A DNA stretch of 64,000 bases. It comes from JAUILH01 sp964230215. Its GTDB lineage: Bacteria > Bacteroidota > Bacteroidia > Flavobacteriales_D > JAUILH01. The stretch lies in assembly GCA_964230215.1 (NCBI GenBank), contig CAXRGQ010000001.1, positions 62,001 to 126,000 of the forward strand. The letters run 5' to 3'. Each line of letters opens with the position of its first letter. Within the stretch, counting starts at the first letter, position 1. Below, in pieces: positions 34,959 to 42,549 of the stretch. The notes beneath the pieces are model-generated. The model was not told the origin of the DNA. It searched no databases and worked only from the letters and a program-made list of their open reading frames with translations. The position numbers and the translations under genes are program-made.

Positions 34959-35632
34959 AGCTTGAATTTACAGTATTTAATACTTTTCCCCATTCCTAGC
35001 CACATTTGCTCATAGAAGGTACGGATGTTTAAGATGTCTCTTGTGTCCTCATCCATATCATTTATTCCTTCGCCGTATAAATCCCATGTTGAATATAAAA
35101 GCGAGTAGTTATATTCTTCTACTTGCTCTAGCGTGTATTCATATAAAAGGTCACTATCGCATTTTAAATGAATGATGCCGCCCGATTTCATGAGTCTCTT
35201 GTATTTGTCGATGAAAATTGGAGATGTTAATCGCTTTCTCTCTTTCTTTGGTTGAGGGTCTGAAAAAGTTAGCCATATTTCACTTACTTCATCCTGTGCG
35301 AATAAAGCATTTATAAAATCTATTCGCGTTCTTAAAAACCCAACATTGGTTATGCCTTCGTCAAGTGCCGTTTTGGCACCTCTCCACATTCTATGGCCTT
35401 TAATATCAACTCCAAGAAAGTTTTTATTTGGATATTTCCGAGCTAAGCCTACACTATACTCTCCTTTACCACAGCCTAGCTCTAAAACGATATCGTTATC
35501 ATTTTTAAAAAAATCTTTATGCCAATTCCCTTTAATTCCGACATTATCACTCATGATATCTTCCATTGCAGGTTGCACAACGTGTGGAAAAGTATCCATT
35601 TCAGCCCATTGTGCTATTTTATTCTTAGCCAT
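34955..35632 (-). CDS. trmB: tRNA (guanine-N7-)-methyltransferase TrmB
   Basis: A 225-aa class I SAM methyltransferase forming m7G46 in tRNA. SAM motif VLELGCGKGEYSVGLA, followed by NFLGVDIKGHRMWRGAK and the family motif IWLTFSDPQPKKERKRLTSP, is diagnostic. The ATG lies 4 nt after a perfect TATTTTTG. It leads a two-gene operon with the ATL gene. Confidence 0.96.
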   Translation of the reverse strand: MAKNKIAQWAEMDTFPHVVQPAMEDIMSDNVGIKGNWHKDFFKNDNDIVLELGCGKGEYSVGLARKYPNKNFLGVDIKGHRMWRGAKTALDEGITNVGFLRTRIDFINALFAQDEVSEIWLTFSDPQPKKERKRLTSPIFIDKYKRLMKSGGIIHLKCDSDLLYEYTLEQVEEYNYSLLYSTWDLYGEGINDMDEDTRDILNIRTFYEQMWLGMGKSIKYCKFKL

Positions 35633-35636
35633 GGCT

Positions 35637-35644
35637 CAAAAATA
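35637..35644 (-). promoter_or_regulatory. -7 promoter element TATTTTTG, 4 nt before trmB
   Basis: A perfect TAnnTTTG on the minus strand followed by AGCC and the trmB ATG at 35632. Confidence 0.6.
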
Positions 35645-35699
35645 CAAAGTGGAATTTGAAGAATTATAATTGAATCCAGATAAATGACATATGCTTTAT

Positions 35700-35707
35700 T
35701 AAATTTA
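35700..35707 (+). promoter_or_regulatory. -7 promoter-like element TAAATTTA, 4 nt before a GTG start
   Basis: TAAATTTA is followed by GGGA and the GTG at 35712, repeating the spacing seen at six other genes. It supports the unusual GTG start. Confidence 0.45.
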
Positions 35708-35711
35708 GGGA

Positions 35712-36800
35712 GTGAGTTCAAACATTTTATATGGTGTTTTAAACTGGGGCTTAGGTCATGCAAGCAGAAGCACTCCAATCATATCCAGTATTCTGAAGAG
35801 TGGGCATGAGGTGACGATTGCGAGTTCTGGGATTGCTTTAGAGCTTTTGAAAAAAAACTTTCCATCTCAATCATTTATCGAATTGCCAGATTTTGATGTT
35901 CGCTACCATAAAAGCGAGCAAAATGCTGGATTTGGATTCATGCTTAAAGCCGGATCTTCATACAGAGGTTTTAGTAAGATGATTGCATCTTGTAGAAAGA
36001 AAGTGGCAGAAACAGTAGCAAATGAAGGCATTACACATATTATCTCAGACAATCATTTTGGAGTTCATCACGATACTATGCCAAGCGCTATAATTAGTCA
36101 CCAACTCTATCTGAAGTCGCCCATATTAGGAAAAGCAGCTAACAAAGTCAATACCAAACATCTAGATAGGTTCAATGAAATCTGGGTGCCTGATTATGCC
36201 ATTGGTAATGGTTTGAGTGGAGAGTTGAGTTATAACCCTGCATTGGCCAATAAAACAAAACCTATCGGTTTATTGAGTCAAATCGCAATTGGGGAGAATA
36301 GAAAACCCACAGAGTTGTGCGTACTTCTTTCGGGTCCAGAACCCCAGCGGACACTTCTTTCCGAGCGTCTACACCACCAACTTAAAGTCCATGCAGCCTA
36401 TCTAGAAACAAAGTTTACACATATCCATTTTATAGAAGGCAGCGATCAAGGAGAACTTAGCAATGGTGATTTTGTTTCACACTATGGCTTAGTCAATCGA
36501 GAAGAGATTCAAAAAATACTTGGACATTCAAAGATTGTTATATGCCGTTCAGGTTATAGTTCATTGATGGATTTATATTTAAATACAATTCCGGCCGTAA
36601 TTATTCCAACCCCTGGTCAAACCGAGCAACTATATCTGGCCGAGCATAATTCGAAAAAAAACAATTTTATTGCTCAATCTCAATTGTCGATTGACATGCG
36701 ATACGCTATTGACGCGCTTTCCAATAAGGACACAAACCAAGAAATAAATTCTAGTTCAAACAACACATTGGAGCGTACATTACAGAATTTTCTGAGCTAA
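35712..36800 (+). CDS. MurG-like glycosyltransferase of unknown acceptor
   Basis: A 362-aa GT-B fold protein. The N-terminal ILYGVLNWGLGHASRSTPII loop resembles the GxGHxxR glycine loop of MurG and related enzymes. The C-terminal half has CVLLSGPEPQRTLL and ICRSGYSSLMDLYLN with PTPGQTEQLYLAEH, typical of nucleotide-sugar binding. It starts with GTG preceded by a -7-like element. No sugar-biosynthesis genes are nearby, so substrate is unknown. It is followed 34 bp later by a secreted-protein gene. Confidence 0.85.
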   Translation: MSSNILYGVLNWGLGHASRSTPIISSILKSGHEVTIASSGIALELLKKNFPSQSFIELPDFDVRYHKSEQNAGFGFMLKAGSSYRGFSKMIASCRKKVAETVANEGITHIISDNHFGVHHDTMPSAIISHQLYLKSPILGKAANKVNTKHLDRFNEIWVPDYAIGNGLSGELSYNPALANKTKPIGLLSQIAIGENRKPTELCVLLSGPEPQRTLLSERLHHQLKVHAAYLETKFTHIHFIEGSDQGELSNGDFVSHYGLVNREEIQKILGHSKIVICRSGYSSLMDLYLNTIPAVIIPTPGQTEQLYLAEHNSKKNNFIAQSQLSIDMRYAIDALSNKDTNQEINSSSNNTLERTLQNFLS

Positions 36801-36834
36801 ATAATTTCCACTAAATACTTACGTTACATACACA

Positions 36835-37947
36835 ATGCGTTACTTAATCGCGATAGTACTGTGTGGTTTGTTTAATGTGATGTTCTCTCAACAGTCCAAA
36901 ATACTGGTTCTGGTAAACACATCATTCCCTGTAACCCATGATAATGTTAGTCAAAAGATAATTGACCGCAATACCCTAAATAGGGACTCGATGGATATGC
37001 AGATAATATCTAGAGTGGGTTATTTTATTCTGCGCGACCTAGACACTAGTCACTATGTGGTAAGCAGACGAACAATTGAACAGCTAGGAGGCAAGTCTGA
37101 GGATATTTATCCATTTATCAATTACGATGATATTAGAAGTCCCTACGTGCGACCAAAAATGGACAAATTGCAATCCTTTCTAAAGGAAGATTACGACTAT
37201 ATAGTTTCGGTAAACAAAATTGATTTTTTAAGGGATTGGGGCACAGATAAAATCAAATTATGGGTGAGTTTATATGATGGGAGCTACACTGAAATTACCA
37301 GTAAGCGTTTTTCTTCTAAAATTGATATTAAAAAAACTATGCTTCCTTCTGCCTTACTTCAGGTAATTCATGAGCCCTGCGAAGAAATTGAAGAGCGCAT
37401 TCTAACTCAAATAGACAATCATATTAAACGCTATATGAACTGCTCCTCGTATGATGCCTATCTAGCAAATAACACATGGGTGCAAGGAACTTTGCGATTG
37501 TGGGATGGCGATAGTATTCGCGGGGAAGTAAACTATGATTCGCCCTACCAACTTAGGTATAGAATTAGTAAGGAATCTCCTGAACGAACCTTCTCGGCCC
37601 AGGATGTGAAAGAAATTGATTTCATGAAAATGCATTACAGAACGATATTTGTGCCTCACGTTGGGAACAACCTTGGAAAAAATGCGATGGCTCGTATCAT
37701 ATCTGACGGAAAAATTAAACTGTATGAGATTGAGCATGAGGGGTTGACACGCTATTATATTTCAGATGATAATGACACCAAACATCTTTTACGTGTGCGT
37801 TTAACACCCGACTTTAAGCGCATCAATAATAGGCAGGCAATCTCCAGTTTTTTCGGTGAAAACGAAGAGTTTATCGAGCAAATATTTCAGAAAAAATTCG
37901 GAATTAAAGATTTGGAAAAATTGGTGTATCAATACAACTCTTTATGA
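36835..37947 (+). CDS. secreted protein of unknown function
   Basis: A 370-aa protein with a short signal peptide (MRYLIAIVLCGLFNVMFS, then Q). The N-terminal part (about 20-190) contains an alpha/beta-looking domain with KILVLVNTSFPVT and DYDYIVSVNKIDF. The C-terminal half has WVQGTLRLWDGDSIRGEVNYDSPYQL and repeated strand motifs, and ends with KKFGIKDLEKLVYQY. I recognise no family. It overlaps the convergent LuxE-like gene by 6 bp. Confidence 0.78.
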   Translation: MRYLIAIVLCGLFNVMFSQQSKILVLVNTSFPVTHDNVSQKIIDRNTLNRDSMDMQIISRVGYFILRDLDTSHYVVSRRTIEQLGGKSEDIYPFINYDDIRSPYVRPKMDKLQSFLKEDYDYIVSVNKIDFLRDWGTDKIKLWVSLYDGSYTEITSKRFSSKIDIKKTMLPSALLQVIHEPCEEIEERILTQIDNHIKRYMNCSSYDAYLANNTWVQGTLRLWDGDSIRGEVNYDSPYQLRYRISKESPERTFSAQDVKEIDFMKMHYRTIFVPHVGNNLGKNAMARIISDGKIKLYEIEHEGLTRYYISDDNDTKHLLRVRLTPDFKRINNRQAISSFFGENEEFIEQIFQKKFGIKDLEKLVYQYNSL

Positions 37948-38934
37948 TGTGATCATCAAATTGCATCCACGAATGTCACTATTATCTATGCGACCACTCA
38001 CTTTAAAAGAACCGTTGGGCAACAATTCAGCCAAATCGTCTGTTGCAATAAAACTACAACTGTAAATGTTGGCCAAATCGATTACGTTGAGGCCTCCTCT
38101 GCCAGGCTTATCGCTTATATCAAATGGATCATTGACAGCTCTTCGAACCACCTTCATCCATGGTGGGCATAAAAACGATTCATTATCTTTAGAATAGGCT
38201 TGTGACAACAATTCCGTCATTCCATATTCAGACATTACAGCGGACTGTTTAAAACTTGATTGAATTATCTGGTGCAGTTCACTCCGCGTTATTTCTTTGC
38301 GCTTACCTTTCATGCCGCCTGTTTCCATTACTATTAGTTCTGGATAATCAATCTCAAATTTCTCACACAAGTCAAGTAAGGCATACGACACCCCTAACAA
38401 TACGGCTGGTTTTCTCTCTTCTTTTAAGACTTTAAGCATCTCAATTAGCTCGTAATGATTATGAAGATAGAAACCTGATCTGCTATCACCAGAGCTTTGT
38501 ATAAATCCTTCAGCCATGTCTATCAATGACGAACCTTCCCGTTCTAGATATGAGGGAAGAAGACATAACCATGTATAGTCCGTATAATCTCCAACGAGAT
38601 GTTTGAAACCAAATTCATACGACCTTTTATATACATCTAAATGGCGCACATAGTGTTTGCTCTGAACACCTCCCGTGCCTGAGCTGGTGAAGACCTTTTC
38701 ATGATTCTCACCAACAAACACTTTGTGTGATTTAAAGAAACTTATTGGCAAAAATGGAATATCCAGAATTGAGCTGGGCTTTATATCTTTTTTACCTAAA
38801 TGTGCTAGATAGTCTGAATAAACAGGATTAAAAGATGCTTGGAAATGAAATATTTCAATGGCTTTTTCGTTAAACTCTATATCAGATTGAATCTGAAACA
38901 CAGAGTTGCTTGTATTAAATGTGGGGCTTGCCAT
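37942..38934 (-). CDS. LuxE-like acyl-protein synthetase family protein
   Basis: A 330-aa adenylate-forming enzyme resembling the acyl-protein synthetase LuxE. The phosphate-binding loop is VFTSSGTGG at about residues 81-90. MSEYGMTELLSQAYS, TGGMKGKRKEITRSEL and DLANIYSCSFIATDDLAEL follow the order of the family. It probably activates a fatty acid or related carboxylate. The neighbours give no pathway: a divergent small lipoprotein and a convergent unknown secreted protein. Confidence 0.82.
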   Translation of the reverse strand: MASPTFNTSNSVFQIQSDIEFNEKAIEIFHFQASFNPVYSDYLAHLGKKDIKPSSILDIPFLPISFFKSHKVFVGENHEKVFTSSGTGGVQSKHYVRHLDVYKRSYEFGFKHLVGDYTDYTWLCLLPSYLEREGSSLIDMAEGFIQSSGDSRSGFYLHNHYELIEMLKVLKEERKPAVLLGVSYALLDLCEKFEIDYPELIVMETGGMKGKRKEITRSELHQIIQSSFKQSAVMSEYGMTELLSQAYSKDNESFLCPPWMKVVRRAVNDPFDISDKPGRGGLNVIDLANIYSCSFIATDDLAELLPNGSFKVSGRIDNSDIRGCNLMITS

Positions 38935-38943
38935 AAGATTTTG

Positions 38944-38951
38944 TAAATTTA
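38944..38951. promoter_or_regulatory. palindromic TAAATTTA in a divergent promoter
   Basis: The element is its own reverse complement, so it can serve as a -7-like box on both strands: 9 nt before the LuxE-like ATG (minus) and 18 nt before the lipoprotein ATG (plus). It sits in a 35-bp intergenic space. Confidence 0.35.
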
Positions 38952-38969
38952 AGTTTTGAAATTGGAATT

Positions 38970-39497
38970 ATGCGGTTTAGAACGATAGGATTATTAGCGA
39001 TTGGATCGATTGGTCTTTGGGGTTGTCCCCAGGCACCTGAGTATCCTATAGAACCTGCGATTAGTTTCAAAGACTTTTATACGGATGCATCTGACCCGAC
39101 TGTTGGTTATCTTTCCATTAATTTTACGGATGGAGATGGAGACATTGGTCTGCGTGAAGATATGACGGATGCACCGTTTGACACAAGCAGTGTATATTAC
39201 TACAACATGTTTGCTGAGTTTCAAACATTCAATCATTCCACTAATTCTTGGGAATATTTATTAGTGCCAGGACCAGGTGGCACCTTAGACACGACTATAT
39301 TTAAGTTTCGTGTTCCTTATTTAACTCCAGAAGGAAAAAACAAAGCGCTCAAAGGCTCTATACAAGTAAAGCTATCGCCTTACACCAATGATGTTAACGA
39401 CAGCATTCGATATCGAATAAAGTTAATTGATCGTGAGCTGAATGAGAGTAATTGGATTGAAAGTCCAATTATCTATAAGGGAATTGTACTAGACTAG
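38970..39497 (+). CDS. small lipoprotein of unknown function
   Basis: A 175-aa lipoprotein: signal peptide with lipobox GLWGC (Cys at residue 19). The mature region contains LSINFTDGDGDIGLREDM and ends with RIKLIDRELNESNWIESPII, beta-rich and reminiscent of extracellular Ig-like or DUF-type domains in Bacteroidota lipoproteins. It ends 3 bp from the convergent MORN-repeat gene. Function not inferable. Confidence 0.82.
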   Translation: MRFRTIGLLAIGSIGLWGCPQAPEYPIEPAISFKDFYTDASDPTVGYLSINFTDGDGDIGLREDMTDAPFDTSSVYYYNMFAEFQTFNHSTNSWEYLLVPGPGGTLDTTIFKFRVPYLTPEGKNKALKGSIQVKLSPYTNDVNDSIRYRIKLIDRELNESNWIESPIIYKGIVLD

Positions 39498-39500
39498 ATT

Positions 39501-39872
39501 CTACTGGTTGTAAACCACTAATTTTGGTTGGTCAAAGTTGTAATCAACAGTGTGAGAAAGCTCACCAGCTGCATTCCAAAACTTCCATACACCAGATTTT
39601 TCACCCATTGCGTACGTTCCAACCGCAGACTTTTCACCAGATCTTGTATAACTAATCCACTCGCCATCTTTTAGGTTATCACTGTATGACCCCGTTTCTT
39701 TCAACTGACCAGTAGAATAGTAGAACTTGGCGTCTACGCCGTTATTATCCGCTACAAAGTACTCTGCCTTTACTTTACCATTGGCATAGTAATCAATTTT
39801 ATCAGCATTCTGAGCAACTGCTAAAGAGCTGAACATTAAACAAATTCCGATAGATGCAATTAATGACTTCAT
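39501..39872 (-). CDS. secreted MORN-variant repeat protein (YwqK-like)
   Basis: A 123-aa protein with a signal peptide (about 1-20, ...SLAVAQ). Three repeats of the MORN_2 type follow: YYANGKVKAEYF, YYSTGQLKETGSYSDNLKDGEW and GTYAMGEKSGVWKFWNAAGEL. Such repeats occur in many Bacteroidota exported proteins and in YwqK antitoxin-type proteins; no toxin gene is adjacent. Its upstream region carries a three-repeat Pho-like box, so phosphate control is possible. Confidence 0.85.
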   Translation of the reverse strand: MKSLIASIGICLMFSSLAVAQNADKIDYYANGKVKAEYFVADNNGVDAKFYYSTGQLKETGSYSDNLKDGEWISYTRSGEKSAVGTYAMGEKSGVWKFWNAAGELSHTVDYNFDQPKLVVYNQ

Positions 39873-39914
39873 AACTTAATTATTTATTGACTTATACGTC
39901 TTATTAAGTTCAAA

Positions 39915-39943
39915 GTTACATTAAATTAACATACAGTTAACAT
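39915..39943 (-). promoter_or_regulatory. putative PhoB box: three direct repeats with 11-nt period
   Basis: On the minus strand ATGTTAA-N4-ATGTTAA-N4-ATGTAAC begins at 39943, 39932 and 39921, exactly 11 nt apart, 43 nt upstream of the MORN-repeat gene. Seven-base repeats with 4-nt spacers are the PHO-box architecture; TTAACA is the core of Bacillus PhoP sites. Confidence 0.55.
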
Positions 39944-40017
39944 TAAAAGACAGGATATTTTAGACACAATCAACAATTAGCTGATTTACCGGTGTTTAAC
40001 CGTTAATTTAAAGTTAA

Positions 40018-41727
40018 CTACACTAGCCCTTTTGCTGCTTCAGAGACATTGATGATGTGGTCTCCTACCTTTTCTATAAGCGAGAATATCTCAGAATATA
40101 TCATTCCGCTGTGTACACCATACACACCAGTTTCCATATTAATAAGGTGTTCGTCTCTCATTTGGTTGCGCTTGGCATTTATGCGCGATTCGATTTCTTT
40201 TGCTCCTTCTAAATTAACCCCTTCAATTTCGACATTAAGGTTATCACGCATGAGTGAAAATGCTTCCTCAAGAAGTGCGAATAGGTCAAGTATATTTTGT
40301 CTTTGTTCTGGTGTGAAGTAGCGTTTCTCTTGGTTCTTTTTGTCCAGAATTAAGCTTATTTGGTAGAACACATCCCCTATTCTTTCTAGGTCGTTAACGA
40401 TACTTAACATCCCTCTTACCTTAATTGAAGAAGACTCTGTTAAGTCGCCTTCAGATACCTTAGCAAGATAATTTGAGACCTCAACTTCAACCCTATCTGT
40501 TATTTCCTCATAGTGCTTGATTTTCTTCATAAGATAAGCGCGATCCTTATCATTATGTTCCACCATAAGTTTTCTAACAAAGCCTGACAATCGGCTGGTG
40601 ATTTTTCCAAATTTTGCAATTTCTTTTCTTGCCTCAAGTAAGGATAGCTCAGGTGTCCTTAGCGCTCCACTCCCGATGAACTCAAGGTGGAACGATTCAT
40701 CATCTTCCTTACGCTTCACCATTTTCATTACCACCTTCTCGATATACTTCACAAACCATATAAGTATAAGCGTGTTGATGATGTTAAACACAGTATGAAA
40801 AAGTGCTAAAGCGTATCTATAATACTCTTGTGGATCATTACCTGACACCAATGATTTACCCCATGATTGTGTTCTGATGTATTCGAACAGGTCCAACATT
40901 TGATCTGTAAACCATCCAAATATTGCTAACATCCATACAACACCAAATACATTGAATATAAAGTGAGCGCGCGCAGCGCGCTTAGCATGCACATTCCCCA
41001 CAAGAGCAGCCAAATTTGCCGTAATCGTTGTCCCTATGTTTTCTCCCAAAATAATAGCTGCAGCTGCTTCATAAGGCAGTCCCCCATCATTGATAAAGAC
41101 CAGCGTCAATGCCATAGCCGCACTTGATGATTGCACCACTACCGTTAAGACAGTCCCTATAAGAACAAACAATAAGGTAGAGAAGAATCCGTACTGCCCC
41201 ATATCAGCAACCCACTGAATAAATGAGGCGTTATTCTCTAAATCTAAGGCACCAACCGACTCCTTAAGAGCTTCAAGCCCCATGAATAAAAGGGCAAAAC
41301 CGACTATAAACTCGCCTAAATTTCTCCACTTAGCTTTACCAGAAAACAGCATAGGTACACCCAAAGCAATAAGAGGTAAGGCATATTCGGAGAGCTTGAA
41401 TTTAAAGCCGATAAACACTAGAATCCAAGCCGTCATGGTGGTACCAATATTGGCACCCATAATTACTCCAATTGCTTGTCTTAGTGATAAAAGTCCAGCG
41501 TTTACAAAGCTAACTACCATTACAGTAGTGGCAGAGGAACTTTGAATTACAGACGTAGTTAAAAAACCTGTACCTACACCTGCCACTCTATTTGAGGTCA
41601 TTGCCTTTAGAATATCCTTTAGCTTAGATCCGGCAACCTTTTGAATACCCTCGCTCATCACCTTCATTCCGAAGATAAAAAAGCCCAAGCCACCGCAAAT
41701 TTTTAGGAATGTAAATAGGTCTTGCAT
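40018..41727 (-). CDS. Na/Pi cotransporter family protein with PhoU-like domain
   Basis: A 569-aa membrane transporter. Start set at ATG 41727 (MQDLFTFLK), since the alternative TTG at 41739 is part of a -7 element. The N-terminal two thirds carry two inverted PhoU-type Na/Pi-cotransport repeats with the QSSSA signatures TTSVIQSSSATTVMVV and VVQSSSAAMALTLV, plus glycine-rich GANIGTT and GENIGTT. The C-terminal 200 residues form a PhoU-like helical domain with KVGDHIINVSEAAKG. It would import phosphate using sodium; the tail may regulate transport. Confidence 0.94.
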   Translation of the reverse strand: MQDLFTFLKICGGLGFFIFGMKVMSEGIQKVAGSKLKDILKAMTSNRVAGVGTGFLTTSVIQSSSATTVMVVSFVNAGLLSLRQAIGVIMGANIGTTMTAWILVFIGFKFKLSEYALPLIALGVPMLFSGKAKWRNLGEFIVGFALLFMGLEALKESVGALDLENNASFIQWVADMGQYGFFSTLLFVLIGTVLTVVVQSSSAAMALTLVFINDGGLPYEAAAAIILGENIGTTITANLAALVGNVHAKRAARAHFIFNVFGVVWMLAIFGWFTDQMLDLFEYIRTQSWGKSLVSGNDPQEYYRYALALFHTVFNIINTLILIWFVKYIEKVVMKMVKRKEDDESFHLEFIGSGALRTPELSLLEARKEIAKFGKITSRLSGFVRKLMVEHNDKDRAYLMKKIKHYEEITDRVEVEVSNYLAKVSEGDLTESSSIKVRGMLSIVNDLERIGDVFYQISLILDKKNQEKRYFTPEQRQNILDLFALLEEAFSLMRDNLNVEIEGVNLEGAKEIESRINAKRNQMRDEHLINMETGVYGVHSGMIYSEIFSLIEKVGDHIINVSEAAKGLV

Positions 41728-41736
41728 TTCAAGGTT

Positions 41737-41744
41737 CAAAAATA
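41737..41744 (-). promoter_or_regulatory. -7 promoter element TATTTTTG before the Na/Pi cotransporter
   Basis: A perfect TAnnTTTG on the minus strand, 9 nt before ATG 41727. Its last three bases are the TTG that would otherwise be taken as start. Confidence 0.55.
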
Positions 41745-41773
41745 GCTCATAGTAAGATTGGCTTGACGCATCA

Positions 41774-41791
41774 ACGTTAAGTTTATGTTAG
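41774..41791. promoter_or_regulatory. weak Pho-like repeat pair upstream of the Na/Pi cotransporter
   Basis: ACGTTAA-N4-ATGTTAG on the plus strand (11-nt period), about 30 bp upstream of the -7 element and overlapping the 3' end of the aquaporin gene. It is degenerate and in reverse orientation relative to the gene. Confidence 0.3.
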
Positions 41792-42526
41792 CTTTTTTAA
41801 GAAATTGTAAGATACTAAGCCCAAAAGACCTCCTGCGATAGGCGCTAAAATAAAGGTGAAAAATGCCCCATACATTGGAATATCAAACGCTGACTTCCAT
41901 CCGAAGGCAAAACTGACCAATCTTGGACCAAAATCTCTTGCAGGATTTATACCACACTGTGTTGTGGGCGCAAGAAACATTATTAGAATCGCCACCGTTA
42001 GGCCTGTAAATAGGGGACTTAATAATGGATGATAATTTCGTTTATTGAAGTAGACCATGATCATTGTAACCAAAATGGCTGTTCCAACTCCCTCCACAGC
42101 CATAGCTTCAGCCAAACTAACCGTCTTGGGATTATAGTACTCTCCGAACATAAAACCTGACTTGTGGCCATTCATGGAGGCTCTATCAATTCCATTAGCA
42201 TTCTCGAATGCTTCTATGTAACCGTGAAATATTAAGTAAACCGCTACTGCCGCCAATACCGCTCCAATAAACTGTCCTAATATGGCTTTCTTTACATAAC
42301 GACGATCTACATCACCACGTGCCCAAAAAGCAACCGTGACCGCTGGGTTAAGATGTGCGAATGAAATATTTCTTGAAGCAAGAATTCCGAAAAACACCCC
42401 AAGCATCCAGCACAAAGCAATCTGCAAGAGAGTAAAATCAGGATTTACCAAGGTGTAGGCAACGCTGCCACATCCAAGTAATACCAATATAAAGGTGCCG
42501 ACTAACTCGCCAAGAATTTCCTTCAT
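41783..42526 (-). CDS. aquaglyceroporin (MIP family, GlpF-like)
   Basis: A 247-aa six-helix channel protein. Both pore motifs are intact: AHLNPAVTVAFWA and CGINPARDFGPR. The Asp after the second NPAR is typical of glycerol facilitators rather than strict water channels. It lies between the TonB-dependent receptor and the Na/Pi cotransporter on the same strand. TAATCTTG (7 of 8 to consensus) precedes the ATG by 4 nt. Glycerol or small-solute uptake is predicted; no glpK is nearby. Confidence 0.93.
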   Translation of the reverse strand: MKEILGELVGTFILVLLGCGSVAYTLVNPDFTLLQIALCWMLGVFFGILASRNISFAHLNPAVTVAFWARGDVDRRYVKKAILGQFIGAVLAAVAVYLIFHGYIEAFENANGIDRASMNGHKSGFMFGEYYNPKTVSLAEAMAVEGVGTAILVTMIMVYFNKRNYHPLLSPLFTGLTVAILIMFLAPTTQCGINPARDFGPRLVSFAFGWKSAFDIPMYGAFFTFILAPIAGGLLGLVSYNFLKKLT

Positions 42527-42530
42527 ACAA

Positions 42531-42538
42531 CAAGATTA
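42531..42538 (-). promoter_or_regulatory. -7-like element TAATCTTG, 4 nt before the aquaporin gene
   Basis: Seven of eight positions match TAnnTTTG; TTGT separates it from the ATG at 42526. Same spacing as the leaderless-type genes. Confidence 0.4.
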
Positions 42539-42549
42539 CAAAAAGCTAT

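Noticed and set aside
39501..39872. Toxin-antitoxin module based on YwqK-like MORN repeats
   Set aside because: The protein has a signal peptide and no toxin-like partner gene is adjacent; MORN variants are common in exported Bacteroidota proteins.
40960..40990. GCGCGC-rich stretch resembling the REP repeats of the RAYT element
   Set aside because: It lies within the Na/Pi cotransporter coding sequence, encodes AKRAARAHF in frame and lacks the GCGAT/ATCGC hairpin.
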